From NCBI GenBank assembly GCA_023423065.1, contig JAFAGC010000012.1, positions 20,512 to 84,511 on the forward strand: a stretch of DNA of 64,000 nt, read 5' to 3'. This stretch comes from Pseudomonadota bacterium (GTDB lineage: Bacteria; Pseudomonadota; Gammaproteobacteria; Steroidobacterales; Steroidobacteraceae). The notes under the pieces are model-generated. The model was not told where the DNA came from. It ran no database searches and saw nothing but the letters and a program-made list of their open reading frames with translations. A program made the position numbers and the translations under genes. The stretch's first letter is position 1. Each line of letters opens with the position of its first letter. Shown piece by piece: positions 1 through 9,664 of the stretch.

Positions 1-839
1 GCTATTCCGGCTACGTGCTGTCGGGCAACAGCGAACTGCAGTCGCTCACGCTGGGCGGTGTCGGTTCGGGCACGACCATCCGCAACTTCCAGACGCACAA
101 CAGCTCGGACGACGGCTTCGAGATCTTCGGTGGCCGTCCCGCACTGCGGCGCGTGGTGATCACCGGCGCGGACGACGACAACGTCGACGTGGATACGGGC
201 TACCAGGGCACGATCCAGTACGTCATCGCCGTGCAGAAGACCTCGGGCAACGCGGACTCCATGATCGAGCTCGACTCCGCCAACGCACTCGAGGACAACA
301 CGCCGCGCACGCACATGAAGCTCGCGAACTTCACCTTCGTCCATCGCAATCCGGCGACCGGCAACAACGCGGCGATGTTGTTCCGCGGCAAGTCGGACGC
401 GACGCTGGTCAACGGCGTGGTCACGAGCCCGATGGCCTGCCTGCGCCTCAATGGCACGAACATCCTGACGGCCGACGCGCCCAACCAGAAGCTGGGCCCG
501 CCGGTGTTCCAGTCGGTGGTGATGCAGTGTGGCGGCGCCAGCGCCTTCGTGGGATCCGGCGGCGTCACCGCGCAGCAGGTGGCGGACGTGTTCAACGCCG
601 GCACCAACAACAACGCCGCGTTCACGGCCAGCCTCACGGGCACGTTCATCAACGGGGCCAACGAGACGGCGGTGACGGCCACGAATCCGCAGACCCTGGA
701 TCCGGCCTTCGACGTGACGAACTACGTGGGCGCCGTGAGCGGCGCGACCGACACCTGGTACGCGGGCTGGACCTGCAATTCCTCGACGGCCACCTTCGAC
801 ACGACCAGCACGGCCTGCACCACGCTGCCGGCGCTCTGA
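1..839 (+). CDS. Secreted beta-helix-like protein, 5' end outside window
   Basis: The frame is open from base 3 to the stop at 839, giving the last 278 residues of a longer protein whose start lies upstream. The visible part is rich in Gly, Asn, Thr, Asp and short beta-type stretches (for example TIRNFQTHNSSDDGFEIFGG and VVITGADDDNVDVD), which resembles right-handed parallel beta-helix surface or periplasmic proteins. No catalytic motif is recognised. It ends 24 bases before the TonB-dependent receptor on the same strand, so the two are probably co-transcribed and this protein may be the extracellular or periplasmic partner of that receptor. The beta-helix reading comes from composition and spacing of the residues; the function is unknown. 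Confidence 0.7.
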   Translation, partial: YSGYVLSGNSELQSLTLGGVGSGTTIRNFQTHNSSDDGFEIFGGRPALRRVVITGADDDNVDVDTGYQGTIQYVIAVQKTSGNADSMIELDSANALEDNTPRTHMKLANFTFVHRNPATGNNAAMLFRGKSDATLVNGVVTSPMACLRLNGTNILTADAPNQKLGPPVFQSVVMQCGGASAFVGSGGVTAQQVADVFNAGTNNNAAFTASLTGTFINGANETAVTATNPQTLDPAFDVTNYVGAVSGATDTWYAGWTCNSSTATFDTTSTACTTLPAL

Positions 840-863
840 TCGACGCCAGTTCCGGGAGCGAAA

Positions 864-3500
864 ATGTCCAAGCCACTCATTTGGGAAACGTTGCTCGTCA
901 CGACCGCGCTGACGGCGGGTCCTGCGCTCGCGCAAGCGCCGCAGGACGCCGCCGAAGCGGACGTCTCGGGCGAAGAGGAAGTCGACGTCGCGATGCCGGG
1001 CATCACGGTGACCGGCGTCCGCGAGCGCAACATCCAGAAGGCGACGACCGAGGTCATCTCGGTGCTGTCGACCGAGGACATCGCGCGCACCGGCGAAGGC
1101 GACATCGCCGGCGCGCTGTCGCGGGTCACGGGATTGAGCGTCGTGGGCAACGGCTTCGTCTATGTCCGCGGACTCGGCGATCGCTACTCGCTCGCGCTGC
1201 TCAACGGCTCGCCGCTGCCCAGCCCCGAGCCGATGAAACGCGCCGTGCCGCTCGACCTGTTCCCGACCAACGTCGTGGCATCGTCGCTGGTGCAGAAGAC
1301 CTACTCGCCGACGTTCACGGGTGAATTCGGTGGCGGTGTCATCAACCTGACGACCGTCTCGTCACCCAAGACGCCGTTCTTCACGGCGAGTGTCGGAACG
1401 AGCGGCGACACCGAAACCACGCGCAATCTCGGCTACGACTACTACGGCGGAAAGTACGACTGGACGGGCTACGACCGCGGCAACCGCGACATCCCGCCCG
1501 CGCTCGCGGCGTTCTTCGCCAGCGGCGAGCAGATGAGCTCCGGAAACGTGGACACGGGCGCGATCGCCGGCGAGTTCGTGCGTCCCGACAACGCGCTGGT
1601 CCAGCGCATCGATCGCGTGCCCTACAACTTCTCGGCCAACATCAGCGCCGGCGACGCCTGGTCGGTGGGCAACGATTCGCGCATCGGCCTGATCGGCACG
1701 CTGGGATTCAGCAACGACTGGCGCACGCGCGACATCCTCGAGCAGACCCCCGGAAGCGCGGATCTGTCGGTCATCGACAAGGACTACCAGCGGGTCTCCA
1801 CCGGCAACCGGGCGGTGACCAACGGCATGATCGGCCTGTCGTACGAGTTCGGCGCGGGCAGCAAGCTGCGCTGGACCAATCTGTACGTGCACGACACCCT
1901 CAAGCACACCAGCCTCGCGGCCGGCGTGCAGAACAACCAGCGGTCGGGCGCGGACTTCCAGGAGCAGAGCACCGGCTGGTACGAGCGCCAGCTGCTGGGC
2001 ACGCAAGTCACCGGCGAGATCCATCTCGATCCCGTGACGATCGGCGCGCGGGCGTCGTACTCGAAATCGAAGCGCGATGCGCCGTACGAGCTCGCGATCG
2101 GCTATCAGCGCAGCAACCAGGATGCGAGTCCTTACGGCGAGTACTTCCTCAACCGCCTGGACAATGGACAGACGGGTTACGCCACCGCCGCCTTCTCGTA
2201 TCTCGACGAGAAGCTCAAGTCCGCGGGCGTGGACGTGACGATGGAGTTCACGCCCTCGTTCAAGGCGACGGTCGGCTACGACTTCGCCGACACGCAGCGC
2301 GAATCCACCCGGCGCGAGTTCCAGATCGTCGCGCCGTCGACATTCCCGAGCGGTGTCGCCATGCTGCGCCCGGACTATCTACTGGGGCCGGCGGTCATCA
2401 ATGCTTTCGACATCGGACTGGTCGAGACCACGGAGACCGATCCGGCGTTCGCCGCCGAGTTGCGCACGCAGGCGGGTTACCTGCAGATGCAGGCCGCGCT
2501 CGGCGATTCGTTCGACCTCAGCTTCGGCGCGCGCCATGAGCGCGCCGAGCAGGCGGTCGAGCCCCTGCAGGTCTTCAACACGTTGACCAACTCGGGCGCC
2601 TCGACGCATCTCGACAACGACTACCTGCTGCCCGCCGCGACCCTCACCTGGCGCGTCAGGGACGACATGCAGGTGCGTTTGAACGCGTCGCGGACCATCG
2701 CGCGTCCGCAGTTCCGCGAGCTCATGTTCCAGAGCTATTACGACCCGGAATCCAATCGCCGGTATCGCGGCAATCCGCTGCTCGTCGACAGCGAGTTCGT
2801 CAACGCTGAGGCCCGCTTCGAGTGGTATTTCGCGCCCGAGGAGCGCGTGTCGGCCGCGGCCTTCTACAAGCAGATAGACCGGCCCATCGAGGCATTCACC
2901 GGCTTCGACGACAACAATCCGGTCACGAGCTTTGCGAACGCGCCGGAGGCCATGTTGTACGGCGCCGAGCTCGAGCTGCAGAAGTACATTCCGCTCGACG
3001 AAATGTTCAGCGGATCGTTCTTCGGTTCGCGCCGCGCGGTCGTGATCGGCAACTACACCTTCACGGACTCGAAGATCACCGTCGGCACGGAGGATACGGT
3101 GGCCGTCCATGGCACCTCCATCCAGCCCGCGAGCAACTTCTTCCGCGATGGCAGCCAGCTCACCGGCCAGTCGAACCACCTCGTGAACCTTCAGCTCGGC
3201 CTGGAACGGACCGGCACGCTTTCACAGCAGACCATCCTGCTCTCGTACGCGAGCGATCGCGTGACGAGCCGCGGCGCGGCGGGCCTGCCGGACATCTACG
3301 AATCGCCCGGCCTGCGCGTGGACGTGGTGATCCGGCAGGGCCTGACGTTCTTCCAGCAGGACATCGAGGCCAAACTCGAAGCGCGCAATCTCTTCGGCAA
3401 GGGCTACGAGGAATTCCAGGAGCGCGGCGGCAACATCGTGTACTACAACAAGTACGACATCGGGACTTCGTTCGTCGCCTCCATCACCCTGAATTTCTGA
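864..3500 (+). CDS. TonB-dependent outer membrane receptor
   Basis: This 878-residue protein has a signal peptide (about residues 1-25, ending ALAQA), a TonB-box-like ITVTGV at about 47-52, a plug domain that includes VYVRGLGDRY, and a long beta-barrel region ending in SITLNF with the terminal Phe typical of outer membrane barrels. Such receptors take up bulky substrates through the outer membrane using TonB-ExbBD energy. The plug sequence resembles the large subgroup common in oligotrophic proteobacteria that take up carbohydrates or peptides. The upstream beta-helix gene is only 24 bases away. Substrate cannot be read from the sequence. A G+C-rich hairpin follows about 50 bases after the stop. 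Confidence 0.93.
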   Translation: MSKPLIWETLLVTTALTAGPALAQAPQDAAEADVSGEEEVDVAMPGITVTGVRERNIQKATTEVISVLSTEDIARTGEGDIAGALSRVTGLSVVGNGFVYVRGLGDRYSLALLNGSPLPSPEPMKRAVPLDLFPTNVVASSLVQKTYSPTFTGEFGGGVINLTTVSSPKTPFFTASVGTSGDTETTRNLGYDYYGGKYDWTGYDRGNRDIPPALAAFFASGEQMSSGNVDTGAIAGEFVRPDNALVQRIDRVPYNFSANISAGDAWSVGNDSRIGLIGTLGFSNDWRTRDILEQTPGSADLSVIDKDYQRVSTGNRAVTNGMIGLSYEFGAGSKLRWTNLYVHDTLKHTSLAAGVQNNQRSGADFQEQSTGWYERQLLGTQVTGEIHLDPVTIGARASYSKSKRDAPYELAIGYQRSNQDASPYGEYFLNRLDNGQTGYATAAFSYLDEKLKSAGVDVTMEFTPSFKATVGYDFADTQRESTRREFQIVAPSTFPSGVAMLRPDYLLGPAVINAFDIGLVETTETDPAFAAELRTQAGYLQMQAALGDSFDLSFGARHERAEQAVEPLQVFNTLTNSGASTHLDNDYLLPAATLTWRVRDDMQVRLNASRTIARPQFRELMFQSYYDPESNRRYRGNPLLVDSEFVNAEARFEWYFAPEERVSAAAFYKQIDRPIEAFTGFDDNNPVTSFANAPEAMLYGAELELQKYIPLDEMFSGSFFGSRRAVVIGNYTFTDSKITVGTEDTVAVHGTSIQPASNFFRDGSQLTGQSNHLVNLQLGLERTGTLSQQTILLSYASDRVTSRGAAGLPDIYESPGLRVDVVIRQGLTFFQQDIEAKLEARNLFGKGYEEFQERGGNIVYYNKYDIGTSFVASITLNF

Positions 3501-3549
3501 TGCCGGAAACGAAATCGGCGCGAGATATGCGAGTCGTCGCGCCGACCGT

Positions 3550-3584
3550 GCGGCGCCTGGCGGCGGGATGCCGCCTGGCGCCGC
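3550..3584 (+). terminator. Hairpin after the TonB receptor gene
   Basis: Two 15-base arms (3550-3564 and 3570-3584) pair with one central mismatch around a GGGAT loop and are followed by G then TTT. It lies 49 bases after the receptor stop, which fits a weak intrinsic terminator; the T-run is short, so another stable 3' hairpin role is possible. Confidence 0.5.
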
Positions 3585-3759
3585 GTTTACCCTGAAACGA
3601 TCCATCGAGAATCCCGCCCGCTCCGCCCGTCGCATCGCCGTGTAGCTGGCCGGCATTGGCGGCGCGCACGAACGGGTGGAAAGTGCGTGCCTCGATCGCA
3701 GCCCCCTCGGCGAGCTGACACCCGTCGTCTTCGTTGCGACGGGCGGAGTTCAGCCAGTA

Positions 3760-4119
3760 CTAATCGGCCATCCAGAACCAGGTCGGATCGCGCCAGCTGA
3801 AGGCGGCCACGATCTCACCTTCCAGGTCGACTTCGAACTCGCCTTCGAGGGGCTCTTCCAGCAGGCCGAGTCTGACTTCGCAGCCGGCGATCGACTGTAT
3901 CTCGCGCACCCACTGGTGGTTGCAGGCGAACCACGTCGGCCCGGTATCGGCGTTGTCCACGGTGGGCTCCACCGTCACGATCACCCCCAGCGCGCTGCCC
4001 TCGCGGATCGCCCACAGGCGGCGGATCGCGGGATGCGCGTCGTACCAGTCCGCGAGCGCCTCGGATTCCGCGGTGACGTGCCTCGGCGCCGTTCTCGCCG
4101 GATCGATGTTGAGCTTCAT
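3760..4119 (-). CDS. Hypothetical protein, 119 aa
   Basis: I do not recognise the family. The frame is open further upstream, but the ATG at 4119 gives a compact start (MKLNIDPARTAPRHVTAESE) with an AAGG five bases before it. The protein has no signal peptide or membrane segment, contains several Trp residues (LADWYDAHP, RRLWAIREG, FSWRDPTWFW), and has a strongly acidic Glu/Asp-rich segment near the C-terminus, so a soluble cytoplasmic protein is likely. It is convergent with the TonB receptor gene. The neighbouring small genes on the same strand do not form an obvious pathway with it. Confidence 0.55.
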   Translation of the reverse strand: MKLNIDPARTAPRHVTAESEALADWYDAHPAIRRLWAIREGSALGVIVTVEPTVDNADTGPTWFACNHQWVREIQSIAGCEVRLGLLEEPLEGEFEVDLEGEIVAAFSWRDPTWFWMAD

Positions 4120-4402
4120 GACCTTGCCTGCGTTCCATCGATGACGACGACTTTCATCTGCTGCCTCCTTGGTCTTGCGCTGCACACTAACTACTTTGGC
4201 GGGACTGGCGCCTCGCTCGAGGTTGCGTAGCGACGCAGGTTCGACGTCGAGGATAAACTCATGTCGCGCGCGCCGGTACGGCGGCAAGCGGATCCGGCGC
4301 GGTTGATGCGTCGCGCGAAGACGACTGAGCGCGATCGGCGGAGCGACGGGGTCGTTGGCCTACGTGCCCGCGCACCCGAATGCGATTGACTTGGGCCGCG
4401 AT

Positions 4403-4702
4403 TCAGGTGGCGTGCAGGCCGTGGCCGCCGATGGGCAGCGTCTGCACGAAGTTCCCGAAGCTTGCGATCAGCGGCTTCGCGCGCTCGATCGCCTGCTTCA
4501 CCGCGGGCAGCGAGAGCGAAGCGCGGTGATGTTCCTGCGACTCCCATACTTCGGTGACCCAGATCGAATCGGCATCCGCGGCGTCGTGCGCCACGACATA
4601 GCTCAGGCAGCCGGGCATTTCGCCGGCGCCTTCGAGCAGGATCCCGGCGAGCTCATCCCGCTTCCCGGCCATCGCGACGATTTTTCCGATCAACCCGAAC
4701 AT
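4403..4702 (-). CDS. Antibiotic biosynthesis monooxygenase (ABM) domain protein
   Basis: A 99-residue protein starting MFGLIGKIVAMAGKRDEL and containing the YgiN/ABM-type core (LSYVVAHDAADADSIWVTEVWESQEHHRASL). ABM proteins are small dimeric ferredoxin-like folds; some oxidise quinols or aromatic polyketides and many have unknown substrates. The start at 4702 is chosen because GGAGG lies six bases upstream. The frame also runs upstream to an ATG at 4810 and would add an Arg-rich, Cys-containing stretch (RRRAVAGTLALTVASC) resembling a lipoprotein signal; a secreted longer form cannot be excluded, but the strong ribosome site argues for the short one. Confidence 0.75.
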   Translation of the reverse strand: MFGLIGKIVAMAGKRDELAGILLEGAGEMPGCLSYVVAHDAADADSIWVTEVWESQEHHRASLSLPAVKQAIERAKPLIASFGNFVQTLPIGGHGLHAT

Positions 4703-4813
4703 CGATACCTCCGGTGGATCCGCGTCGAGAGTAGCGCACGAGGCGACAGTCAGGGCCAGGGTTCCGGCGACGGCCCTTCGACGAGTGGTTCGAACCGACG
4801 GCGGGCGCATGTT

Positions 4814-5239
4814 TCAGAGAAACCTTGCCAGGAACTTCGCGGCCGCGTCGGAGATGCCGCCGATCTTGTCGGTGGCCTGCCGGTAGAACTTGAAGTTGAG
4901 CTCGGTCTGCGGCTTGCCGTCGTTCCAGTCGCGGTGCGGCTTGAGTTCATCGCGCCCGAGACGCCGGCTCGCGAGTTTCGTCCGGCGCACCTCGATGCTC
5001 ACGCGCGGCGTCTGCCGCTCGAGACCGGGTTTCAACGGAATTGCCCGCGCGGCGGTGACGACACCGCGCGCGACGAGCCCGGACCCGCCTCCGTTCTCGC
5101 TGTCGAAGACGAAGATCTCGTCGCCGACCGCGATGTTCTTGCCGCCGTACATCGTCTTCTGCGCCGTGAATTCGAAACGCTGCGCGCGCGGATCGCGGAC
5201 ATTCGTCTTGATCAGATAGGAACGGGCTCTGGCGCTCAC
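4814..5239 (-). CDS. Small protein with an EVE/PUA-like fold (tentative)
   Basis: A 141-residue basic protein beginning MSARARSYLIKTNVRDPRAQ. The pattern of a short N-terminal strand, AVGDEIFVFDSENGGGSGLVA and the following ARGVVTAARAI resembles EVE/PUA-like domains, which bind modified bases or nucleic acid and occur as stand-alone small proteins. The C-terminal third (about 95-141) carries Trp and Lys/Arg residues and has no recognised domain. No signal peptide or membrane segment is present. It lies just upstream of the ABM gene on the same strand with about 110 bases between them. The assignment rests on motif resemblance only. Confidence 0.6.
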   Translation of the reverse strand: MSARARSYLIKTNVRDPRAQRFEFTAQKTMYGGKNIAVGDEIFVFDSENGGGSGLVARGVVTAARAIPLKPGLERQTPRVSIEVRRTKLASRRLGRDELKPHRDWNDGKPQTELNFKFYRQATDKIGGISDAAAKFLARFL

Positions 5240-5333
5240 CGCACGATTCTCGACGAAGTAGCCCCTCCCGCGCCACGTGTGCCCGATTTCGGGACGGAGA
5301 TGGTCACACGCCGTCGGGACCGCCCGCCGTTGA

Positions 5334-6413
5334 TCAGGTGACGCGGCGCTTGATCTTCGTGCCCTCGTCCAGGCCCGACATGACTTCGATGTTGATGCCG
5401 TCCGACAGGCCCGTCTCGACCTCGCGTTTCTCGAACACCTGCGGCGCGGTCTCGACTTCGACGTAGGTCTTGTCGCCCTCGATGATCAGGTTGGCTTCGT
5501 TGATGGCGAGGACGTCTTCGCGCTTGTCGAGCACGATGTCGGCGTTGGCGCTGTAGTTGGAGCGCAGGAACAGCGCCTCGTCGAGCGTCACCGCCGCGCG
5601 GATCGTGAACTTGATCGTGCCCTGGTCGGTCACGCCCTTCGGCGCGATGTATTCGAGCGAGGCCTTGAACGGCTTCTCCGGCAACGCGCCGACGTTGAGT
5701 ACGAGCTCCATGCCCTGCTTGAGCTTGCCGACCTCGGACTCGTCGACCAGGCCCTCGAAGATCATGTCGTTCATGTCGGCGAGCGTCGCGAGCGAAGTGC
5801 CGGATTGAAACGTGCTCGACTCGAGGATGAAGGCGCCTTCCTTGTTGGGCACGTCGAGCACCGTGCCGTCGATGGTCGCCGGAATCATGTTCGACACCAT
5901 CCCCGAGCTCTTCGTCGCGCCGGTCTTGAGCAGGTTCACGGTGTCCTCCGCCGAGGTGACCGCTTCCTTCTGCAGGTTGTAGTTAGTTTCGTACTGCCGG
6001 AACTGCGATTCGGAGATGACCCTGTCGGCCAGCAGCTTCTGGTAACGCTGCATGTCGGCGGCCTGGTTCTGCAGGTTGATGCGCGCCTGCAGCAACTGCG
6101 CCTCGGCCGTGGCGACGTTCAGCATGTTGGGCCGCAGCGCGATGCGCGCGATGACCGCGCCCTTCTTGACCGTCTGCCCGGCGACCACGTAGAGCTTCTC
6201 GACGACGCCCGACACCTGCGCTTTCACCTCGATCTCGCGGCGCGGAATCACCTTGCCCGTAGCCACCGTCTTCTTGACGATGGCCATGCGCGCCGGCGCG
6301 TCGACCTGGAAGACCTCCGGCGGAGTCTGCGACTTGCGGAACAGGAACACGAAGGTCCCGATGAACACGAGGCCGATGACGCCGAGAATCAGATACTTGA
6401 GGATTCGCTTCAT
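5334..6413 (-). CDS. HlyD/MacA-type periplasmic adaptor of ABC efflux system
   Basis: A 359-residue membrane fusion protein. It has one N-terminal membrane anchor (residues about 5-27), a first barrel/lipoyl half (GKVIPRREIEVKAQVSGVVE), a coiled-coil hairpin (about 105-165, Gln/Ala/Leu-rich), the second lipoyl half, and a C-terminal beta-barrel region. Such proteins link an inner membrane MacB-like transporter to an outer membrane TolC channel. It is the last gene of a four-gene minus-strand operon (ATPase, two permeases, adaptor), 22 bases after the second permease. No TolC homologue is present in the window. The cargo is unknown; MacAB relatives export macrolides, lipopeptides or protoporphyrin. 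Confidence 0.9.
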   Translation of the reverse strand: MKRILKYLILGVIGLVFIGTFVFLFRKSQTPPEVFQVDAPARMAIVKKTVATGKVIPRREIEVKAQVSGVVEKLYVVAGQTVKKGAVIARIALRPNMLNVATAEAQLLQARINLQNQAADMQRYQKLLADRVISESQFRQYETNYNLQKEAVTSAEDTVNLLKTGATKSSGMVSNMIPATIDGTVLDVPNKEGAFILESSTFQSGTSLATLADMNDMIFEGLVDESEVGKLKQGMELVLNVGALPEKPFKASLEYIAPKGVTDQGTIKFTIRAAVTLDEALFLRSNYSANADIVLDKREDVLAINEANLIIEGDKTYVEVETAPQVFEKREVETGLSDGINIEVMSGLDEGTKIKRRVT

Positions 6414-6435
6414 TTTGTTGTCCGATGACTTCTAA

Positions 6436-7698
6436 CTATTCGTCCTGCAGGGCAACGATCGGGTTCACGGCCGCGGCCTTGGCCGCCGGCATCAGCGAGG
6501 CCAGCAGGCCCGCGATCACGAGCACCACGAGAGCGGTGATCGCGGTCCCGAACTCCACTTCGGGCGCGCCGAAGAACCCGGCCTTGCCGCCGCCCGCCTG
6601 CATCGCCGCCCCGATCGATTCGATCAACAGCGTGCCGGCGACCAGCCCCGCATATCCCGCGACCGCCGTGATGAACAGCGATTCCTGCATGATCATCGCG
6701 ACGATGGACAGCGGCGTGGCGCCGAGCGCCTTGCGCAGCCCGATCTCGCGCGTCCTTTCCTTCACCACGATCAGCATGATGTTCCCGACGCCGACCGCGC
6801 CCGCGAAGATGGTGCCGATGGCGACCACCCAGCTGAACACGTTGATCCCGGTGAACAGCCCCTGCACCTTCTCGAACTGGTCCTGCAGGTTGAAGCTGCC
6901 GAACACACCCTTGTCGTCCGGGTGGACCTTGTTGATCTGCGCGAGATACGCCTTCACGTCGTTCTCGGCCTCGCGCGCGTGGACGCCGGGCTTCGGAATC
7001 ACGACGAAACTGCCGATCCGGCCTGTCTGGTTGAACGCGTACCGGAGCGTCCCGTTCGGTAGATAGATGCGCTCTTCTTCCTGCTGCTGGTTGCCGTCTT
7101 CCATGGACTCGAAGACGCCGATCACCTGGAAGCTGATGCCGTTGATCGTGATCTCCGCGCCGAGCGGGCTTTCGCCGGCCGCGAACAGCTGGTCGCGCAC
7201 GCGCTGGCCGATGACGGCCACCTTGCGGCGCTGCTGCTCGTCGAACTCGTTGAGAGAACGACCCGACACGATGCGCAGCGCGTTGACGTCCTCGATGCCG
7301 GCGAATCCGCCCTGGATGCTGAAGGCGCCGTTGCGCGATCCGTGCACCGTGTAGGGCGCGCTGCCGCCCCAGACGCCGACCGAGTTCTGTCCCTCGATAC
7401 GCCCGACGCTCGGGACGTTCTTCTTGATGATGTCGGTGTACTCGGGCTTGAACACGACCTGCCGGCCGATCGGCATTCCCTGAAAGGGTAGCTGCGTCGG
7501 CCCCTGCGACCAGATCCACACGGTGTTCGTGACGCGCGGAAAACCCTCGTCGACGCCCTTCTGCAGGCCCCGTCCCGCACCCATCAGCACGGTGAGCATG
7601 AAGATGCCCCAGAACACGCCGAACGCGGTGAGCGCGGTGCGCAGCTTGTGACGGCGCAGCGTGCTGAAGATCTCCCGCCATTTTTCGACGTCGATCAT
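6436..7698 (-). CDS. MacB-like ABC transporter permease (second copy)
   Basis: A 420-residue protein with the MacB/FtsX topology: one N-terminal membrane helix (ALTAFGVFWGIFMLTVLMG), a long periplasmic domain (MacB_PCD, about 45-270), and three C-terminal helices beginning near FSWVVAIGTIFAGAVGVGNI, followed by the coupling segment KERTREIGLRKALGATPLSI. It has no nucleotide-binding domain, so it relies on the separate ATPase upstream. It starts 8 bases after the previous permease stop. Together the two permeases probably form a heterodimer, in contrast to the single fused MacB of enterobacteria. Confidence 0.92.
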   Translation of the reverse strand: MIDVEKWREIFSTLRRHKLRTALTAFGVFWGIFMLTVLMGAGRGLQKGVDEGFPRVTNTVWIWSQGPTQLPFQGMPIGRQVVFKPEYTDIIKKNVPSVGRIEGQNSVGVWGGSAPYTVHGSRNGAFSIQGGFAGIEDVNALRIVSGRSLNEFDEQQRRKVAVIGQRVRDQLFAAGESPLGAEITINGISFQVIGVFESMEDGNQQQEEERIYLPNGTLRYAFNQTGRIGSFVVIPKPGVHAREAENDVKAYLAQINKVHPDDKGVFGSFNLQDQFEKVQGLFTGINVFSWVVAIGTIFAGAVGVGNIMLIVVKERTREIGLRKALGATPLSIVAMIMQESLFITAVAGYAGLVAGTLLIESIGAAMQAGGGKAGFFGAPEVEFGTAITALVVLVIAGLLASLMPAAKAAAVNPIVALQDE

Positions 7699-7706
7699 GG
7701 TGGCTC

Positions 7707-8945
7707 CTAGTCGGCGCGCATGGCTTCGGTGGGCGTGATCTTCGCCGCACGCAGCGCGGGCATGAGCCCCGCGAGCACGCCCACCACGACCAGCAGCACG
7801 ATCGCGGTGATCGCGGCCTGGAAGTCGACGCTCGGATTGACGAAGTATGGTAGTTGGGCGCCGGAGCTGCGCAGGCCGAATGCCACGAGCTCGAGCAGGC
7901 CCACGCCGAACACCAGGCCGAGGTAGCCGGCGAAACCCGTCACGAGCGTCGACTCGAGCAGCAGGGTGCTCACGATGTGGAACGGCGTCGCGCCGAGCGC
8001 CTTGCGGATGCCGATCTCCTTCGTACGCTCCTTGACCGTGATGATCATGATGTTGCTGATGCCGACGATGCCGGCGGTCAGCGTGCCGAGACCGACGAAC
8101 CAGATGAACACGTTGATGCCGATGAACAGACCGTTCACGTTGCGCGCGGGCATGGCCATGTTGAAGGAGTTGATGCCGCGCTTGTCGTCGGGCGAGACAT
8201 CGTGCCGCCGCTTGAGCACGTCGATCACCTTCTTCTCGAGTTCGAAGCCGTCGACGCCCGGCTGCGGCCTCACCCAGATGGTGTTGGTGATCCGGCCGCC
8301 GCCGTACAGCATCTCCATCGTCGACAGCGGCATCATCACGCGCTGCGAGTTCTGGCCGCGGTTACCCTTGTCGTGGAAGACGCCGACGACTTTCATGACG
8401 GTGTCCTTCACCTTCACGTACTTGCCGACAGGGTCCTCGCCCTTGTCGAACAGCCGTTCGGCGACGGCGCTGCCGATCACGACGACCTTGCGGGTTTCGT
8501 CGAGATCCAGCGGATTGACCTTGCGTCCGAAGTTGAACGGCACATCCTCCTTGATCCGGAAGTACTCGTCCGGAACGCCGAGGACCTGGCCGTTGCTCAA
8601 CTTGCGTCCGTAAGTGACGTTGGCGTTCTCCGCGAAGCGCTCCGGTGAAATCACCCGGATACCGGAGACCTGCTTGCGGACGGCCTCGATGTCCTCGAGC
8701 TTGAACTGGATCCTGCGTCCCGGCCCCATGCCGTGATAGGCCACGCTGGTGTCGCCGGTCCAGACGATGATGAAGTCGAGCACGTCCGAGCCGAAGTCCT
8801 CGTACACGCCGTTCTGCATGCCGCGCCCCGCGCCCAGCAACAGCACCAGCATGAAGATGCCCCAGAAAACGCCGAACGCGGTCAGCACCGTGCGCAGCTT
8901 GTTCTGCTTGAGCGTGAACAGGATTTCCTGCAGGCCGTCGAACAC
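7707..8945 (-). CDS. MacB-like ABC transporter permease (first copy)
   Basis: A 412-residue paralogue of the adjacent permease with the same layout: N-terminal helix (VLTAFGVFWGIFMLVLLLGAG), periplasmic domain, three C-terminal helices and the coupling motif KERTKEIGIRKALGATPFHI. The start is GTG at 8945, two bases after the ATPase stop, which implies translational coupling. Periplasmic domains of the two permeases differ clearly while the membrane and coupling segments are alike, as expected for a heterodimer after gene duplication. Confidence 0.92.
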   Translation of the reverse strand: MFDGLQEILFTLKQNKLRTVLTAFGVFWGIFMLVLLLGAGRGMQNGVYEDFGSDVLDFIIVWTGDTSVAYHGMGPGRRIQFKLEDIEAVRKQVSGIRVISPERFAENANVTYGRKLSNGQVLGVPDEYFRIKEDVPFNFGRKVNPLDLDETRKVVVIGSAVAERLFDKGEDPVGKYVKVKDTVMKVVGVFHDKGNRGQNSQRVMMPLSTMEMLYGGGRITNTIWVRPQPGVDGFELEKKVIDVLKRRHDVSPDDKRGINSFNMAMPARNVNGLFIGINVFIWFVGLGTLTAGIVGISNIMIITVKERTKEIGIRKALGATPFHIVSTLLLESTLVTGFAGYLGLVFGVGLLELVAFGLRSSGAQLPYFVNPSVDFQAAITAIVLLVVVGVLAGLMPALRAAKITPTEAMRAD

Positions 8946-8947
8946 CT

Positions 8948-9664
8948 CTACTGCTCCAGCTCTTCAGCGGTCGCGGCTTCCACGTGAGTCGTGCGTCGCT
9001 GGGATGAAGCGACGACGCCATCCTTGAGAACGATCTGTCGTTCGGTCTGATCGGCGATGTCCTGCTCGTGAGTCACGATGACCAGCGTGTTGCCGAGCCG
9101 GTGGACCTCCTTGAGCAGCTCCATGATTTCCTGCGTCGTGCGGCTGTCGAGTGCGCCGGTGGGCTCGTCGGCGAGGATCACCTTCGGCTTCGTGACCAGG
9201 GCGCGCGCGATGGCGACGCGCTGCTTCTGACCGCCCGAGAGCTGGTTCGGCATGAAATGCTTGCGCTCGGACAGGCCGACCATGTCGAGGATCTGCTCGG
9301 CGCGATAGTTGCGCTCCCTGCGGCCGACGCCCTGGTAGTAGAGCGGCAGCGCCACGTTCTCGGCGGCGTTCTTGAAGGGCAGCAGGTTGAAGGACTGGAA
9401 CACGAACCCCAGCAGCCGGTTGCGCAACTGCGCGGCCTGGGTTTCCCCCATGCTCCTGACCGCCTCGCCCGCCAGCAGGTAGGTGCCCTGATCGAACGAA
9501 TCGAGGATGCCGAGGATGTTCAGCAGGGTGGATTTTCCCGAACCGGACGATCCCATGATCGAGACCAGTTCCCCTTCGCGGATTGTCAGGTCCACGCCTT
9601 TCAAAACGTGTACCGACTGATCACCGGTTCGATATGACTTGTGAACCCCCTGCAGCTCGATCAT
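8948..9664 (-). CDS. ABC transporter ATP-binding protein (MacB/LolD type)
   Basis: A 238-residue ATPase starting MIELQGVHKSYRTGDQSV. It has Walker A GSSGSGKST (about 40-48), the Q-loop, signature LSGGQKQRVAIARAL, Walker B VILADEPTGALD and the switch His in VTHEQD, all intact. The close match to MacB/LolD-type ATPases and its place at the head of the permease-permease-adaptor operon identify it as the energy module. The ATG at 9664 is preferred to an upstream start because the family begins immediately before the strand IELQGVHKSY. The operon promoter should lie in the 185-base gap to the kinase gene. Confidence 0.94.
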   Translation of the reverse strand: MIELQGVHKSYRTGDQSVHVLKGVDLTIREGELVSIMGSSGSGKSTLLNILGILDSFDQGTYLLAGEAVRSMGETQAAQLRNRLLGFVFQSFNLLPFKNAAENVALPLYYQGVGRRERNYRAEQILDMVGLSERKHFMPNQLSGGQKQRVAIARALVTKPKVILADEPTGALDSRTTQEIMELLKEVHRLGNTLVIVTHEQDIADQTERQIVLKDGVVASSQRRTTHVEAATAEELEQ